A DNA stretch of 64,000 nt from Indolivaga macrotermitis (GTDB taxonomy: Bacteria; Bacteroidota; Bacteroidia; Bacteroidales; Dysgonomonadaceae), in the NCBI RefSeq assembly GCF_900128985.1, contig NZ_FQUC01000014.1:50576-114575 (forward strand). The letters are read 5' to 3'. A model generated the notes under the pieces. That model had not been told where the DNA came from. It made no database searches and was given only the letters and a program-made list of their open reading frames with translations. This document shows positions 51,440 to 59,081 of the stretch, piece by piece (position 1 is the first letter of the stretch; each line of letters opens with the position of its first letter). Position numbers and translations under genes: made by a program.

Positions 51440-53320
51440 ATGGCTACACCTTTTTTACAAGTCGACAATCTGACCAAGAGTTTTGGCGATTTGGTATTAT
51501 TCGAGAATATATCTTTTGGTATAGCAGAAGGGCAACGCATAGGCTTGATTGCCAAAAACGGAACAGGAAAAACTACATTATTAAATATTCTTTCGGGAAA
51601 AGAATCTTACGATTCGGGTTCTATTGTTTTCAGGCGCGACCTCAAAGTCGCTTATCTGGAACAGGATCCTAATTATCCGGCCGACATTACTGTACTCGAA
51701 GCATGTTTTCGTTCAGGTACAGAAGTCACTGAGGTTATAGCCGAATACGAACGGGTTATGGCTTCGGGAAATCATGAGCATCTGGATGCTATTCTCCAAA
51801 AAATGGAGATACTGAAAGCGTGGGATTATGAACAACGTGCCAAACAAATCCTCTCTCAACTGAAAATTAATAATTTCGACCAAAAAATATCGGAATTGTC
51901 CGGAGGGCAGCTCAAACGGGTCGCTTTGGCTAATGTCCTGATAACCGAACCCGAACTGATTATTCTGGATGAACCTACCAACCATTTGGATCTGGATATG
52001 ACCGAGTGGCTCGAAGAATACCTTCAGCGTTCGCGGCTGAGTTTATTGATGGTTACTCACGACCGTTATTTCTTAGACCGTGTTTGTTCTGAAATTATAG
52101 AAATAGACCAGAAACAAATATTTCAGTATAAAGGTAACTATTCGTACTTCCTCGAAAAGAGGGAAGACAGGATGAGTACCCAAAACGCAGAAATAGACAG
52201 GGCTAACAACCTGTTGCGAAAAGAACTCGACTGGATGCGACGTCAGCCACAGGCCAGAGGGACAAAAGCAAAAGCACGCATCGATGCCTTTTACGATTTG
52301 GAAAAAAAGGCTCAGCAATTGCGCGACGCCGGTAATGTACGCCTCGAGATGAAAGGCTCATATATCGGCAATAAAATATTTGAGGCAAAGCATGTGTATA
52401 AATCATTCGGGGATTTGAAAATACTGGAAGATTTCAACTATGTTTTTGCCCGGTACGAAAAACTGGGAGTTGTAGGAAATAACGGAACCGGGAAATCTAC
52501 TTTCATAAAAATGTTGATGGGAGAAGTTCCACCCGATAAAGGCGAATTTGACATTGGTGAGACCGTAAACTTTGGATACTATAGTCAGGACGGGCTTAAG
52601 TTCAACGAAGAAATGAAAGTGATAGATGTGGTGCAGGATATTGCCGAAGTTATAGACTTAGGTAACGGAAACAGATTGACGGCTTCACAATTTTTACAGC
52701 ATTTTCTGTTTGCGCCCGAGAAGCAGCATAACTTTGTATACAAGCTATCCGGAGGAGAAAAGCGCCGGTTGTATCTGTGTACGGTATTGATAAAGAATCC
52801 AAACTTTTTGGTCCTCGATGAGCCTACAAATGACTTGGATATTATGACCTTAAATATACTTGAAGAGTATCTTCAAAGTTTTAAGGGATGCGTAATCGTT
52901 GTATCGCACGACCGTTATTTTATGGATAAGGTTGTCGATCATTTGCTTGCGTTTAGTGGAAATGCCAAGATCAAGGATTTTCCCGGAAACTATACCCAAT
53001 ATAGGGAGTGGAAAGAGATACAGGATCTTTTAGCTAAAGAAACGGAGCAAACAGCTAAACCTAAGGACGAAAAGCCTAAAGCAGAAACAAAGAAAACGGA
53101 AGAAAAACGGAAATTGTCTTTTAAAGAAAAGCGGGAGTTTGAAGAACTGGATGCCTTGATTCCTAAACTGGAAGAAGAAAAGACCCAATTAGAAATAGAG
53201 ATGTCAAGCGGAACTCTTTCGAACGACGATTTATTGAAAAAGTCAGCACGGATTAGTGAACTGATAGACGATATAGATGAAAAGACTTTGCGCTGGATGG
53301 AGTTAAGTGAATGGATATAA
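51440..53320 (+). CDS. ABC-F family ATPase (Uup-like)
   Basis: 626 residues with two ABC domains: Walker A motifs AKNGTGKTT (~37) and GNNGTGKST (~350), signatures LSGGQLKRVAL and LSGGEKRRLYL, and LDEPTNHLD / LDEPTNDLD. The inter-domain linker (~245-310) is the ribosome-interacting arm; a Lys/Glu-rich coiled coil closes the protein (~530-626). There are no membrane segments, so it acts on ribosomes or DNA-linked translation, as Uup-type proteins do. The methyltransferase gene follows 16 bases later in the same operon. Confidence 0.93.
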   Translation: MATPFLQVDNLTKSFGDLVLFENISFGIAEGQRIGLIAKNGTGKTTLLNILSGKESYDSGSIVFRRDLKVAYLEQDPNYPADITVLEACFRSGTEVTEVIAEYERVMASGNHEHLDAILQKMEILKAWDYEQRAKQILSQLKINNFDQKISELSGGQLKRVALANVLITEPELIILDEPTNHLDLDMTEWLEEYLQRSRLSLLMVTHDRYFLDRVCSEIIEIDQKQIFQYKGNYSYFLEKREDRMSTQNAEIDRANNLLRKELDWMRRQPQARGTKAKARIDAFYDLEKKAQQLRDAGNVRLEMKGSYIGNKIFEAKHVYKSFGDLKILEDFNYVFARYEKLGVVGNNGTGKSTFIKMLMGEVPPDKGEFDIGETVNFGYYSQDGLKFNEEMKVIDVVQDIAEVIDLGNGNRLTASQFLQHFLFAPEKQHNFVYKLSGGEKRRLYLCTVLIKNPNFLVLDEPTNDLDIMTLNILEEYLQSFKGCVIVVSHDRYFMDKVVDHLLAFSGNAKIKDFPGNYTQYREWKEIQDLLAKETEQTAKPKDEKPKAETKKTEEKRKLSFKEKREFEELDALIPKLEEEKTQLEIEMSSGTLSNDDLLKKSARISELIDDIDEKTLRWMELSEWI

Positions 53321-53336
53321 GCAGTAAACTGAAAAT

Positions 53337-54713
53337 ATGAAATTATCCGAAGACTTTATCAAACAAACCAAACCCCTGCTGGAAGAGCAATGGAATGATT
53401 TTGTAGAAGCACTAGAACAGCCTTCGCCTACCAGTATACGGATAAACAAGGGTAAATACACTAAAACAGAGGCCTATTCGGAGCCCGTAATATGGTGTCA
53501 GGATGGGTATTATCTGGCAGAACGGCCTTCGTTTACATTCGATCCTTTGTTTCATGCAGGAGCATATTATGTGCAGGAAGCTTCGTCGATGATTATCGGT
53601 CAGGTTTTTCAGCAATATGTAGGTAACGATACCGTTAAAGTATTGGACTTATGTGCAGCTCCCGGAGGTAAGTCTACTCACATCGCATCACTCATTACGC
53701 CCGATAGCGTATTGGTTGCCAATGAGGTAATCCGTAACAGAGCCAATATATTATCAGAAAATATAATTAAAGCCGGTCATCCGAATGTGATAGTTACAAA
53801 TAACGATCCGGCGGATATCGGAAAGTTGACACAAGTATTTGATGTTATCCTGATCGATGCGCCCTGTTCGGGTGAAGGAATGTTCCGCAAAGATACTCAA
53901 GCAATAGAGGAATGGTCGCTGGCTAATGTTCAATTATGCAAAGAACGTCAGCAGCGTATTGTTGCCGATGTGTGGGAGACACTTTGTCCCGGAGGAATCC
54001 TGATATATAGTACATGTACATATAACACACACGAAAACGAAGAAAATGTACAATGGATGAAAGATACATTCGGAGCGGAAGTTTTACCGCTGGATTTACC
54101 TGACGAATGGAATATTCATGGAGCATTTAATTCCGGTAATTCTGTATATCACTTTCTGCCTCATTTAACAAGGGGTGAAGGTTTCTTCCTCGCAGTACTC
54201 CGTAAAACAGGAGACAGTGAAGATGAAACTGATTTTGCACCGAAGAAAAGCAAGAAACAACCAAAATCGAAAAGCATATCATTGGATAGTGTATATAAAA
54301 ACTGGATTAAGGGAAACGAAAAATATTCCTTTTTCGAAAGATCAGGATCGTGGTTTGCTTTTCCTGAACGAAATTTTGACTTTTTCGAATATATTGTGTC
54401 GCAACTAAAGTTGGTGTCGGCAGGTATTCGTCTCGGGGATGTCAAAGGAAAAGATTTTATTCCCGATCATTCATTGGCAATGTCTCAGACATTGAATAAG
54501 GACGCGTTTACCTTGTTAGAAGTTGATAAGAAAACGGCAATCGCTTATCTGAGGAAAGAGGCATTGATATTTCCGGATTCTTCTAAGGGATATTTGTTGT
54601 TGACTTATTCGGGTATTCCCATCGGATTTGTTAAAAACATAGGAAACAGGGCAAATAATCTATATCCAAACGAGTGGAGGATACGCACTACTTATCTTCC
54701 GGATGATTGTTAA
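53337..54713 (+). CDS. rsmF: RsmF-like 16S rRNA m5C methyltransferase
   Basis: 458 residues. The N-terminal ~280 residues hold the NOL1/NOP2/Sun-type SAM domain: LDLCAAPGGKST (motif I), IDAPCSGEGMFRKD and YSTCTYNTHENE, with both catalytic cysteines (PCSG and TCT). The C-terminal part (~330-458) is the PUA-like tail of RsmF/YebU proteins. It methylates cytosine-C5 in rRNA. Directly follows the ABC-F gene, a ribosome-linked pairing. Exact target cytosine is not determined. Confidence 0.88.
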   Translation: MKLSEDFIKQTKPLLEEQWNDFVEALEQPSPTSIRINKGKYTKTEAYSEPVIWCQDGYYLAERPSFTFDPLFHAGAYYVQEASSMIIGQVFQQYVGNDTVKVLDLCAAPGGKSTHIASLITPDSVLVANEVIRNRANILSENIIKAGHPNVIVTNNDPADIGKLTQVFDVILIDAPCSGEGMFRKDTQAIEEWSLANVQLCKERQQRIVADVWETLCPGGILIYSTCTYNTHENEENVQWMKDTFGAEVLPLDLPDEWNIHGAFNSGNSVYHFLPHLTRGEGFFLAVLRKTGDSEDETDFAPKKSKKQPKSKSISLDSVYKNWIKGNEKYSFFERSGSWFAFPERNFDFFEYIVSQLKLVSAGIRLGDVKGKDFIPDHSLAMSQTLNKDAFTLLEVDKKTAIAYLRKEALIFPDSSKGYLLLTYSGIPIGFVKNIGNRANNLYPNEWRIRTTYLPDDC

Positions 54714-54753
54714 ACAGATAGAAAAGACAGGGATTCCTTCTCTTAATTTTCCC

Positions 54754-54761
54754 TATATTTG
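54754..54761 (+). promoter_or_regulatory. -7 element of the small conserved gene
   Basis: TATATTTG matches TAnnTTTG, 75 bases before the ATG at 54836, suggesting a leader of about 70 bases. Confidence 0.45.
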
Positions 54762-54835
54762 CCAACAAATAAGGAATAAGTACGTTTTATAGAATATAAA
54801 CAGTATCGTAACAGGTACAAAAAAAGAAGATAATT

Positions 54836-55117
54836 ATGAGTAGTAGAAGAGATTTAAAAAAATTGATACATAATTCAGTCGGAACATTGTATGATGACCT
54901 TATTTTTTATAAAGTTTTCACCCAGAATCCCAATGAAGAAAAAGCGGATGCGCTGATCGACAAAATTTCGGATGCGCATTTCGACCTGATAAACCGTCTG
55001 AGTGCAACAGAAGGGAAAGAGGTGAAAGGACGTACAAAAACATATTATTCGAAAATTAAAGCTGATTTGCAATCTCTCGTGAATCAATTCGGAAAAGAGA
55101 TACAATCACTTGATTAA
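54836..55117 (+). CDS. conserved hypothetical protein, 93 residues
   Basis: Helical, charged cytoplasmic protein beginning MSSRRDLKKLIHNSVGTLY, of a type widespread in Bacteroidales with no known function. Its stop is 8 bases from the acyltransferase start and the two share direction, so they form an operon. No membrane segment. Could help membrane-lipid metabolism by association only. Confidence 0.7.
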   Translation: MSSRRDLKKLIHNSVGTLYDDLIFYKVFTQNPNEEKADALIDKISDAHFDLINRLSATEGKEVKGRTKTYYSKIKADLQSLVNQFGKEIQSLD

Positions 55118-55125
55118 TATTTGTT

Positions 55126-55674
55126 ATGCAGAAACTAAGTAGCTTCATTCTACGGAAATTAGGATGGAAAGCTGGCGGTATTACCGATTATCCGACCAAA
55201 TGTGTGCTATGTGTGGCGCCCCATACCAGTAATTGGGATTTGTTTATCGGAAAGCTGATTTATTCATCGCAAGGAAGAAAGGCTTCTTTTCTTATAAAAA
55301 AGACATGGTTCTTTTTCCCGATGAATCTAATCTTTAATGCAATCGGCGGAATTCCCGTGGACAGGTCTAAAAAAACATCCCTTACCGATCAGATGGCTCA
55401 TTTATTTGCGACTCGCGATCAGTTTGAGCTGGCAATCACTCCGGAGGGAACCCGCAGCCAGAATGCTGAATGGAAAAAAGGCTTTTACTATATAGCATTG
55501 GCTGCTAATGTACCTATTGTTGTAGTTGTTCTCGATTATAAGAGAAAAGTAGCTGATTTTAAAACCGTTTTTATCCCTACGGGAGATGCCGATGAGGATA
55601 TAGCCGAGATAAAGTCTTATTATAAAGATGCCCAGGCTAAACATCAGGATAGATTTTTATTAGAAAATGAATGA
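55126..55674 (+). CDS. 1-acyl-glycerol-phosphate acyltransferase-like protein
   Basis: 182 residues, PlsC-type fold: HTSNWD (H-x4-D motif ~32), a central ITPEGTRS (~112) and GGIPVDRSK (~75), the classical acyltransferase blocks. Length is short but includes all the motifs; several Bacteroidota have such small acyltransferases. It probably acylates a glycerol phosphate or ornithine-like lipid at the inner membrane. Overlaps the following amidase gene by 8 bases. Confidence 0.85.
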   Translation: MQKLSSFILRKLGWKAGGITDYPTKCVLCVAPHTSNWDLFIGKLIYSSQGRKASFLIKKTWFFFPMNLIFNAIGGIPVDRSKKTSLTDQMAHLFATRDQFELAITPEGTRSQNAEWKKGFYYIALAANVPIVVVVLDYKRKVADFKTVFIPTGDADEDIAEIKSYYKDAQAKHQDRFLLENE

Positions 55675-56452
55675 CGACGCATTACTTCGGATCAGCCTTG
55701 TTCAGATGGATATTCAGTGGGAAGATAAGCCTGCCAATCTGAATAAGGTAAAAGGTTATCTGTCCGGACTGTCAGGAAAAACCGATCTGGTTATATTGCC
55801 CGAAATGTTTTCGACAGGATTCTCTATGAACAGCCATACTCTGGCCGAGACTGTTGGCGGACAAACTATTTCTTCTTTACAAAATTGGAGTAAAGAGTAC
55901 GATCTGGCTATCTGTGGTAGTTATATTGCAGAAGAGAAAGATCAATACTTTAACCGGGGATTTTTTATTACTCCGGAGGATACATATTTCTACGATAAAA
56001 GGCATTTGTTTAGGATGGGAGATGAGTCTAAATCTTTTAGTCCCGGAAATAGGCAGTGCATAATCGAACATAAAGGATTCAATATTTGTTTACTAATTTG
56101 TTATGATTTGCGTTTCCCTGTGTGGGCGCGTAATGTAGATAACAGATATGATCTGCTGTTATATGTCGCCAATTGGCCACAATCGAGAATTAAAGTCTGG
56201 CGTACTTTGCTCGAAGCACGTGCACTCGAAAATCTGAGTTACGTCTGTGGTGTTAATAGGGTTGGTACCGATGGTATGGGCTTATATTACAATGGGCAGT
56301 CGGCAGTTATTGATTATAAAGGAAACAGATTGTCGGAGCTAACCGAGCCTGTGGAAATAATCGAAACTGTTGAAATCTCTAAAAAAGGGTTAAACTTATT
56401 TAGAAATAAGTTCCCTGTATGGAAAGACGCAGATGATTTTGCTCTAAGGTAA
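55667..56452 (+). CDS. omega-amidase (nitrilase superfamily, YafV-like)
   Basis: 261 residues. Catalytic Glu in LPEMFSTGF (~44), Lys in YDKRHLFRMG (~110) and Cys in LICYDLRFP (~145) mark a C-N hydrolase. The sequence resembles YafV, which hydrolyses alpha-ketoglutaramate and alpha-ketosuccinamate left by transamination of glutamine or asparagine. It begins 8 bases inside the acyltransferase gene and is translationally coupled. Substrate inferred from subgroup. Confidence 0.85.
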   Translation: MNDDALLRISLVQMDIQWEDKPANLNKVKGYLSGLSGKTDLVILPEMFSTGFSMNSHTLAETVGGQTISSLQNWSKEYDLAICGSYIAEEKDQYFNRGFFITPEDTYFYDKRHLFRMGDESKSFSPGNRQCIIEHKGFNICLLICYDLRFPVWARNVDNRYDLLLYVANWPQSRIKVWRTLLEARALENLSYVCGVNRVGTDGMGLYYNGQSAVIDYKGNRLSELTEPVEIIETVEISKKGLNLFRNKFPVWKDADDFALR

Positions 56453-56475
56453 GAAACGATCAAAAACAAATAACT

Positions 56476-57318
56476 ATGAAGAGTTCTAATTTAATGAAAG
56501 TTTGTGCAGTACTAATGATTGCACTTGTATCCGGATTATTTTTACAAAGCTGTGATAAAAAAAACGCTCCTACTCAAGCCGAACTGGAAGGTTTTTGGGT
56601 ACTTAAAACAATGAACGGCGAGCCTGCCGCTAATCTCTTTAAAGGTCCACAACCGACACTCGAATTTAATTTTCAGGACAGTATTGTTTCAGGAACAAGT
56701 GGCTGTAACCGCTATACAGGTAAATTTAGTTACAAAGATGGTAATTTCGCGGCTCCTAATCTTGCATCAACCAGAATGTTGTGTTTAGACGAAAATGCAG
56801 AGCCTGAGTTTTTACTCGAATTATCTAATGCCGGAAATTCTATAACAATCGTTGACGGTATTTTGACTATAGCACACGACGAAAAGGTGGTACTTGAATT
56901 CGAAAAAGAATCGACCCCTCCGCAAGACGGTATCGTTGCAAAAATTGCTCCTGAACAATTAGACGGTTCATGGGTATTAACTAATATAGGTGGCGATGAT
57001 GCTTCTGTAAAGTTTAAAGATTCGGCAACTTATCCTACTCTGACATTTAATATAGCGGAAAACAGGGTAACCGGAAACGGTGGCTGTAATGTTTATAACG
57101 GAGGTTACAAATTAACTAATAATCAACTGATTGTTGATAAAGTTGTAAGTACAATGATGGCTTGTCCTAATCTCGAAGGCGAAGGTTTATTCATAGAAAA
57201 TCTTTCAGACACAAGCACTGTGTCGTTTTTAGGAGCAGATGTACTGCAGTTGGCTAAGAATGGTAATGTTGTACTCCAATTCACGAAAGTTGTGACAGAT
57301 ACAATTGCTGCTAATTGA
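56476..57318 (+). CDS. lipoprotein with two META domains
   Basis: 280 residues. Lipoprotein signal ends LFLQSC. Two META/HslJ-type domains follow (~38-150 and ~165-275); each has GxW-L, then a C-N-x-Y block (SGCNRYTGKF, GGCNVYNGGY) and a CL/CPNLEGE segment. HslJ-type proteins are heat-inducible outer membrane proteins linked to novobiocin resistance in E. coli; the function in Bacteroidota is open. A close tandem relative lies 33 bases downstream. Confidence 0.85.
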   Translation: MKSSNLMKVCAVLMIALVSGLFLQSCDKKNAPTQAELEGFWVLKTMNGEPAANLFKGPQPTLEFNFQDSIVSGTSGCNRYTGKFSYKDGNFAAPNLASTRMLCLDENAEPEFLLELSNAGNSITIVDGILTIAHDEKVVLEFEKESTPPQDGIVAKIAPEQLDGSWVLTNIGGDDASVKFKDSATYPTLTFNIAENRVTGNGGCNVYNGGYKLTNNQLIVDKVVSTMMACPNLEGEGLFIENLSDTSTVSFLGADVLQLAKNGNVVLQFTKVVTDTIAAN

Positions 57319-57351
57319 TAAGAACACTAACATACCAACACTAAAATTGTA

Positions 57352-58155
57352 ATGAAAAAATTGACAAGTAAGATGCTGCTTTTACTGGCAGTTCTATTAT
57401 TGGGTATTACAGCTCAAAGTTGTAAATCGGGTAAAGATTCAGCTAAATCATCAACGGCATCCGGAGGAACTACGATCGAAGGTACATGGATTTTGAAATC
57501 ATTGGACGGAGTGCCGGCCGCTGATATTTTTAAGGGCAAAATTCCATCATTGACCATAAACCTCACAGATCGCCTTGTATATGGGAACGGAGGCTGTAAC
57601 AGATATTCAGGCCCATTTACATTTCAGAATAACATCCTGTCTGCGCCAAATCTGAGATCGACTCTGATGGCGTGTATCTTTGATAACAAAGAAGGCGAAT
57701 ATCTGGCTATGTTAGCCAAAGATAATAAAGTCACTTTTACAGCAACCACATTGACTCTGGAAAATGGAGGCAAAGTAACCGCAGAATTTGTAAAAGGTGT
57801 TGATCTGTCTGAGATAGCCGGAACAAAATGGACTTTAGAAGCTATTGATGGCAAAGATGCAAAATCACTTTTCCAAATGCAGGATAAATTACCTACTTTG
57901 GAATTGGATACTGAGAAAAGTACAATTCACGGAAATGCGGGATGCAACCACTATAATGCTTCATACAAGCTTGAAGGCTCCTCTATTACAGTAGGGCCGG
58001 CTATGTCGACAAAGATGGCATGTCCTAATCTCGAAGGTGAGAGTGCTTTTACACAGGCTCTAACCGGAGTAAGTGAACTGAAAACCACAGGAACAGCAGT
58101 CCTTTTTGTAAGAGACGGGAAAGAAGTTTTGAAGTTTGTACGGGCTACAAACTGA
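57352..58155 (+). CDS. second lipoprotein with two META domains
   Basis: 267 residues, lipoprotein signal ending TAQSC. Two META domains (~45-145, ~150-265) with GTWILKSLDGVPAADIFKGK, GGCNRYSGPF, and in the second GTKWTLEAIDGKDAKSLF and AGCNHYNASY. Similar in length and layout to the preceding gene, so the pair arose by duplication. Both reading frames carry CPNLEGE near the second domain. Ends at a strong terminator. Confidence 0.85.
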   Translation: MKKLTSKMLLLLAVLLLGITAQSCKSGKDSAKSSTASGGTTIEGTWILKSLDGVPAADIFKGKIPSLTINLTDRLVYGNGGCNRYSGPFTFQNNILSAPNLRSTLMACIFDNKEGEYLAMLAKDNKVTFTATTLTLENGGKVTAEFVKGVDLSEIAGTKWTLEAIDGKDAKSLFQMQDKLPTLELDTEKSTIHGNAGCNHYNASYKLEGSSITVGPAMSTKMACPNLEGESAFTQALTGVSELKTTGTAVLFVRDGKEVLKFVRATN

Positions 58156-58178
58156 TAACTGACTTTTAAAATATAATC

Positions 58179-58213
58179 AGCCAATCGGTAATATATCCGG
58201 TTGGCTTTTTTAT
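58179..58213 (+). terminator. terminator of the META-domain operon
   Basis: AGCCAATCGG (58179-58188) pairs with CCGGTTGGCT (58197-58206), with loop TAATATAT and a following T run. Confidence 0.8.
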
Positions 58214-58335
58214 TTTTACATGGACGAATTTTATCGAAGAATAAACTTTTTATAAAAAAGAAGGAAATTTCTGTAACGAAATTCAACCTTCGTGAGTCAT
58301 ATAAGAAAACAGATTTAATATTAAAAAGTATTATT

Positions 58336-59034
58336 ATGAAAAAGCAAACTCTTCTATTAGCCTTGTTTTGTATTTTGTCAATAACTGTTTATGCGCAGAA
58401 TATAGTTTCACAGAAACGTCAGGTGAGTTCTTTCTCCGGAATAAAAGTTTGTTGTGCTATAAATGTCTATATAACCGAAGGTAATTCGCCAAGTATTACT
58501 GTTAGTGCGAATGGAGATATAATTGATAAGGTTATTACTGAGGTGAAAAATAATGTTCTTTCTATTTCAGTAAATAACAACAAGAAGAAAAAATTCGGAA
58601 GGAATGATAAAATAGAAGTGTATGTTACAGCATCTAACCTCAACCTGATAGAAGCTTCTTCCGGTTCAGATATATACGGAAAGTCATTGATTAACGCAAA
58701 CATCATTAAATTAAATGCGTCTTCGGCTGGAAGCATTAAATTAGACCTGAAAGCGAATACGGTAAAGTGTGATGCCAGTAGTGGTGGCGATATCAATTTA
58801 ACGGGGAGTGCAAATAATGCCGAAGCTACGGCCAGTAGCGGAGGTGATGTGAAAATGAAGGGGATGATAGTTTTAACTGCAAGTGCCAGTGCTTCTTCCG
58901 GCGGTGATGTCAGTATAACAGTAAAGAATGAAATAAAAGCGAGCGCTTCCAGTGGAGGCGATGTAGTTTATTACGGCAATCCTGCTAAAGTAGCGAAATC
59001 GGCTAGTAGCGGTGGTGGAGTCAAAAAGAAATAA
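58336..59034 (+). CDS. head-GIN domain (DUF2807) secreted protein
   Basis: 232 residues from the ATG at 58336, which starts a signal peptide ending VYAQ; upstream in-frame codons to 58201 do not fit. Repeating units with ASSGGDV, SASSGGDVSI and ASSGSDIYG are typical of the DUF2807/head-GIN beta-solenoid. Members are exported proteins of Bacteroidota of unknown function. Convergent with the rhamnogalacturonan lyase across a shared terminator. Confidence 0.85.
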   Translation: MKKQTLLLALFCILSITVYAQNIVSQKRQVSSFSGIKVCCAINVYITEGNSPSITVSANGDIIDKVITEVKNNVLSISVNNNKKKKFGRNDKIEVYVTASNLNLIEASSGSDIYGKSLINANIIKLNASSAGSIKLDLKANTVKCDASSGGDINLTGSANNAEATASSGGDVKMKGMIVLTASASASSGGDVSITVKNEIKASASSGGDVVYYGNPAKVAKSASSGGGVKKK

Positions 59035-59045
59035 ACAGATATAGA

Positions 59046-59081
59046 AAATGGCGAGATATTTAATACCTCGCCATTTTTATT
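59046..59081. terminator. bidirectional terminator
   Basis: ATGGCGAG (59048-59055) and CTCGCCAT (59067-59074), extended by A/T pairs, lie between facing genes with A and T runs on the two sides. Confidence 0.8.

Noticed and set aside
58201..58335. N-terminal extension of the head-GIN protein.
   Set aside because: The extension precedes the signal peptide and starts inside the upstream terminator; the ATG at 58336 begins a normal signal peptide.
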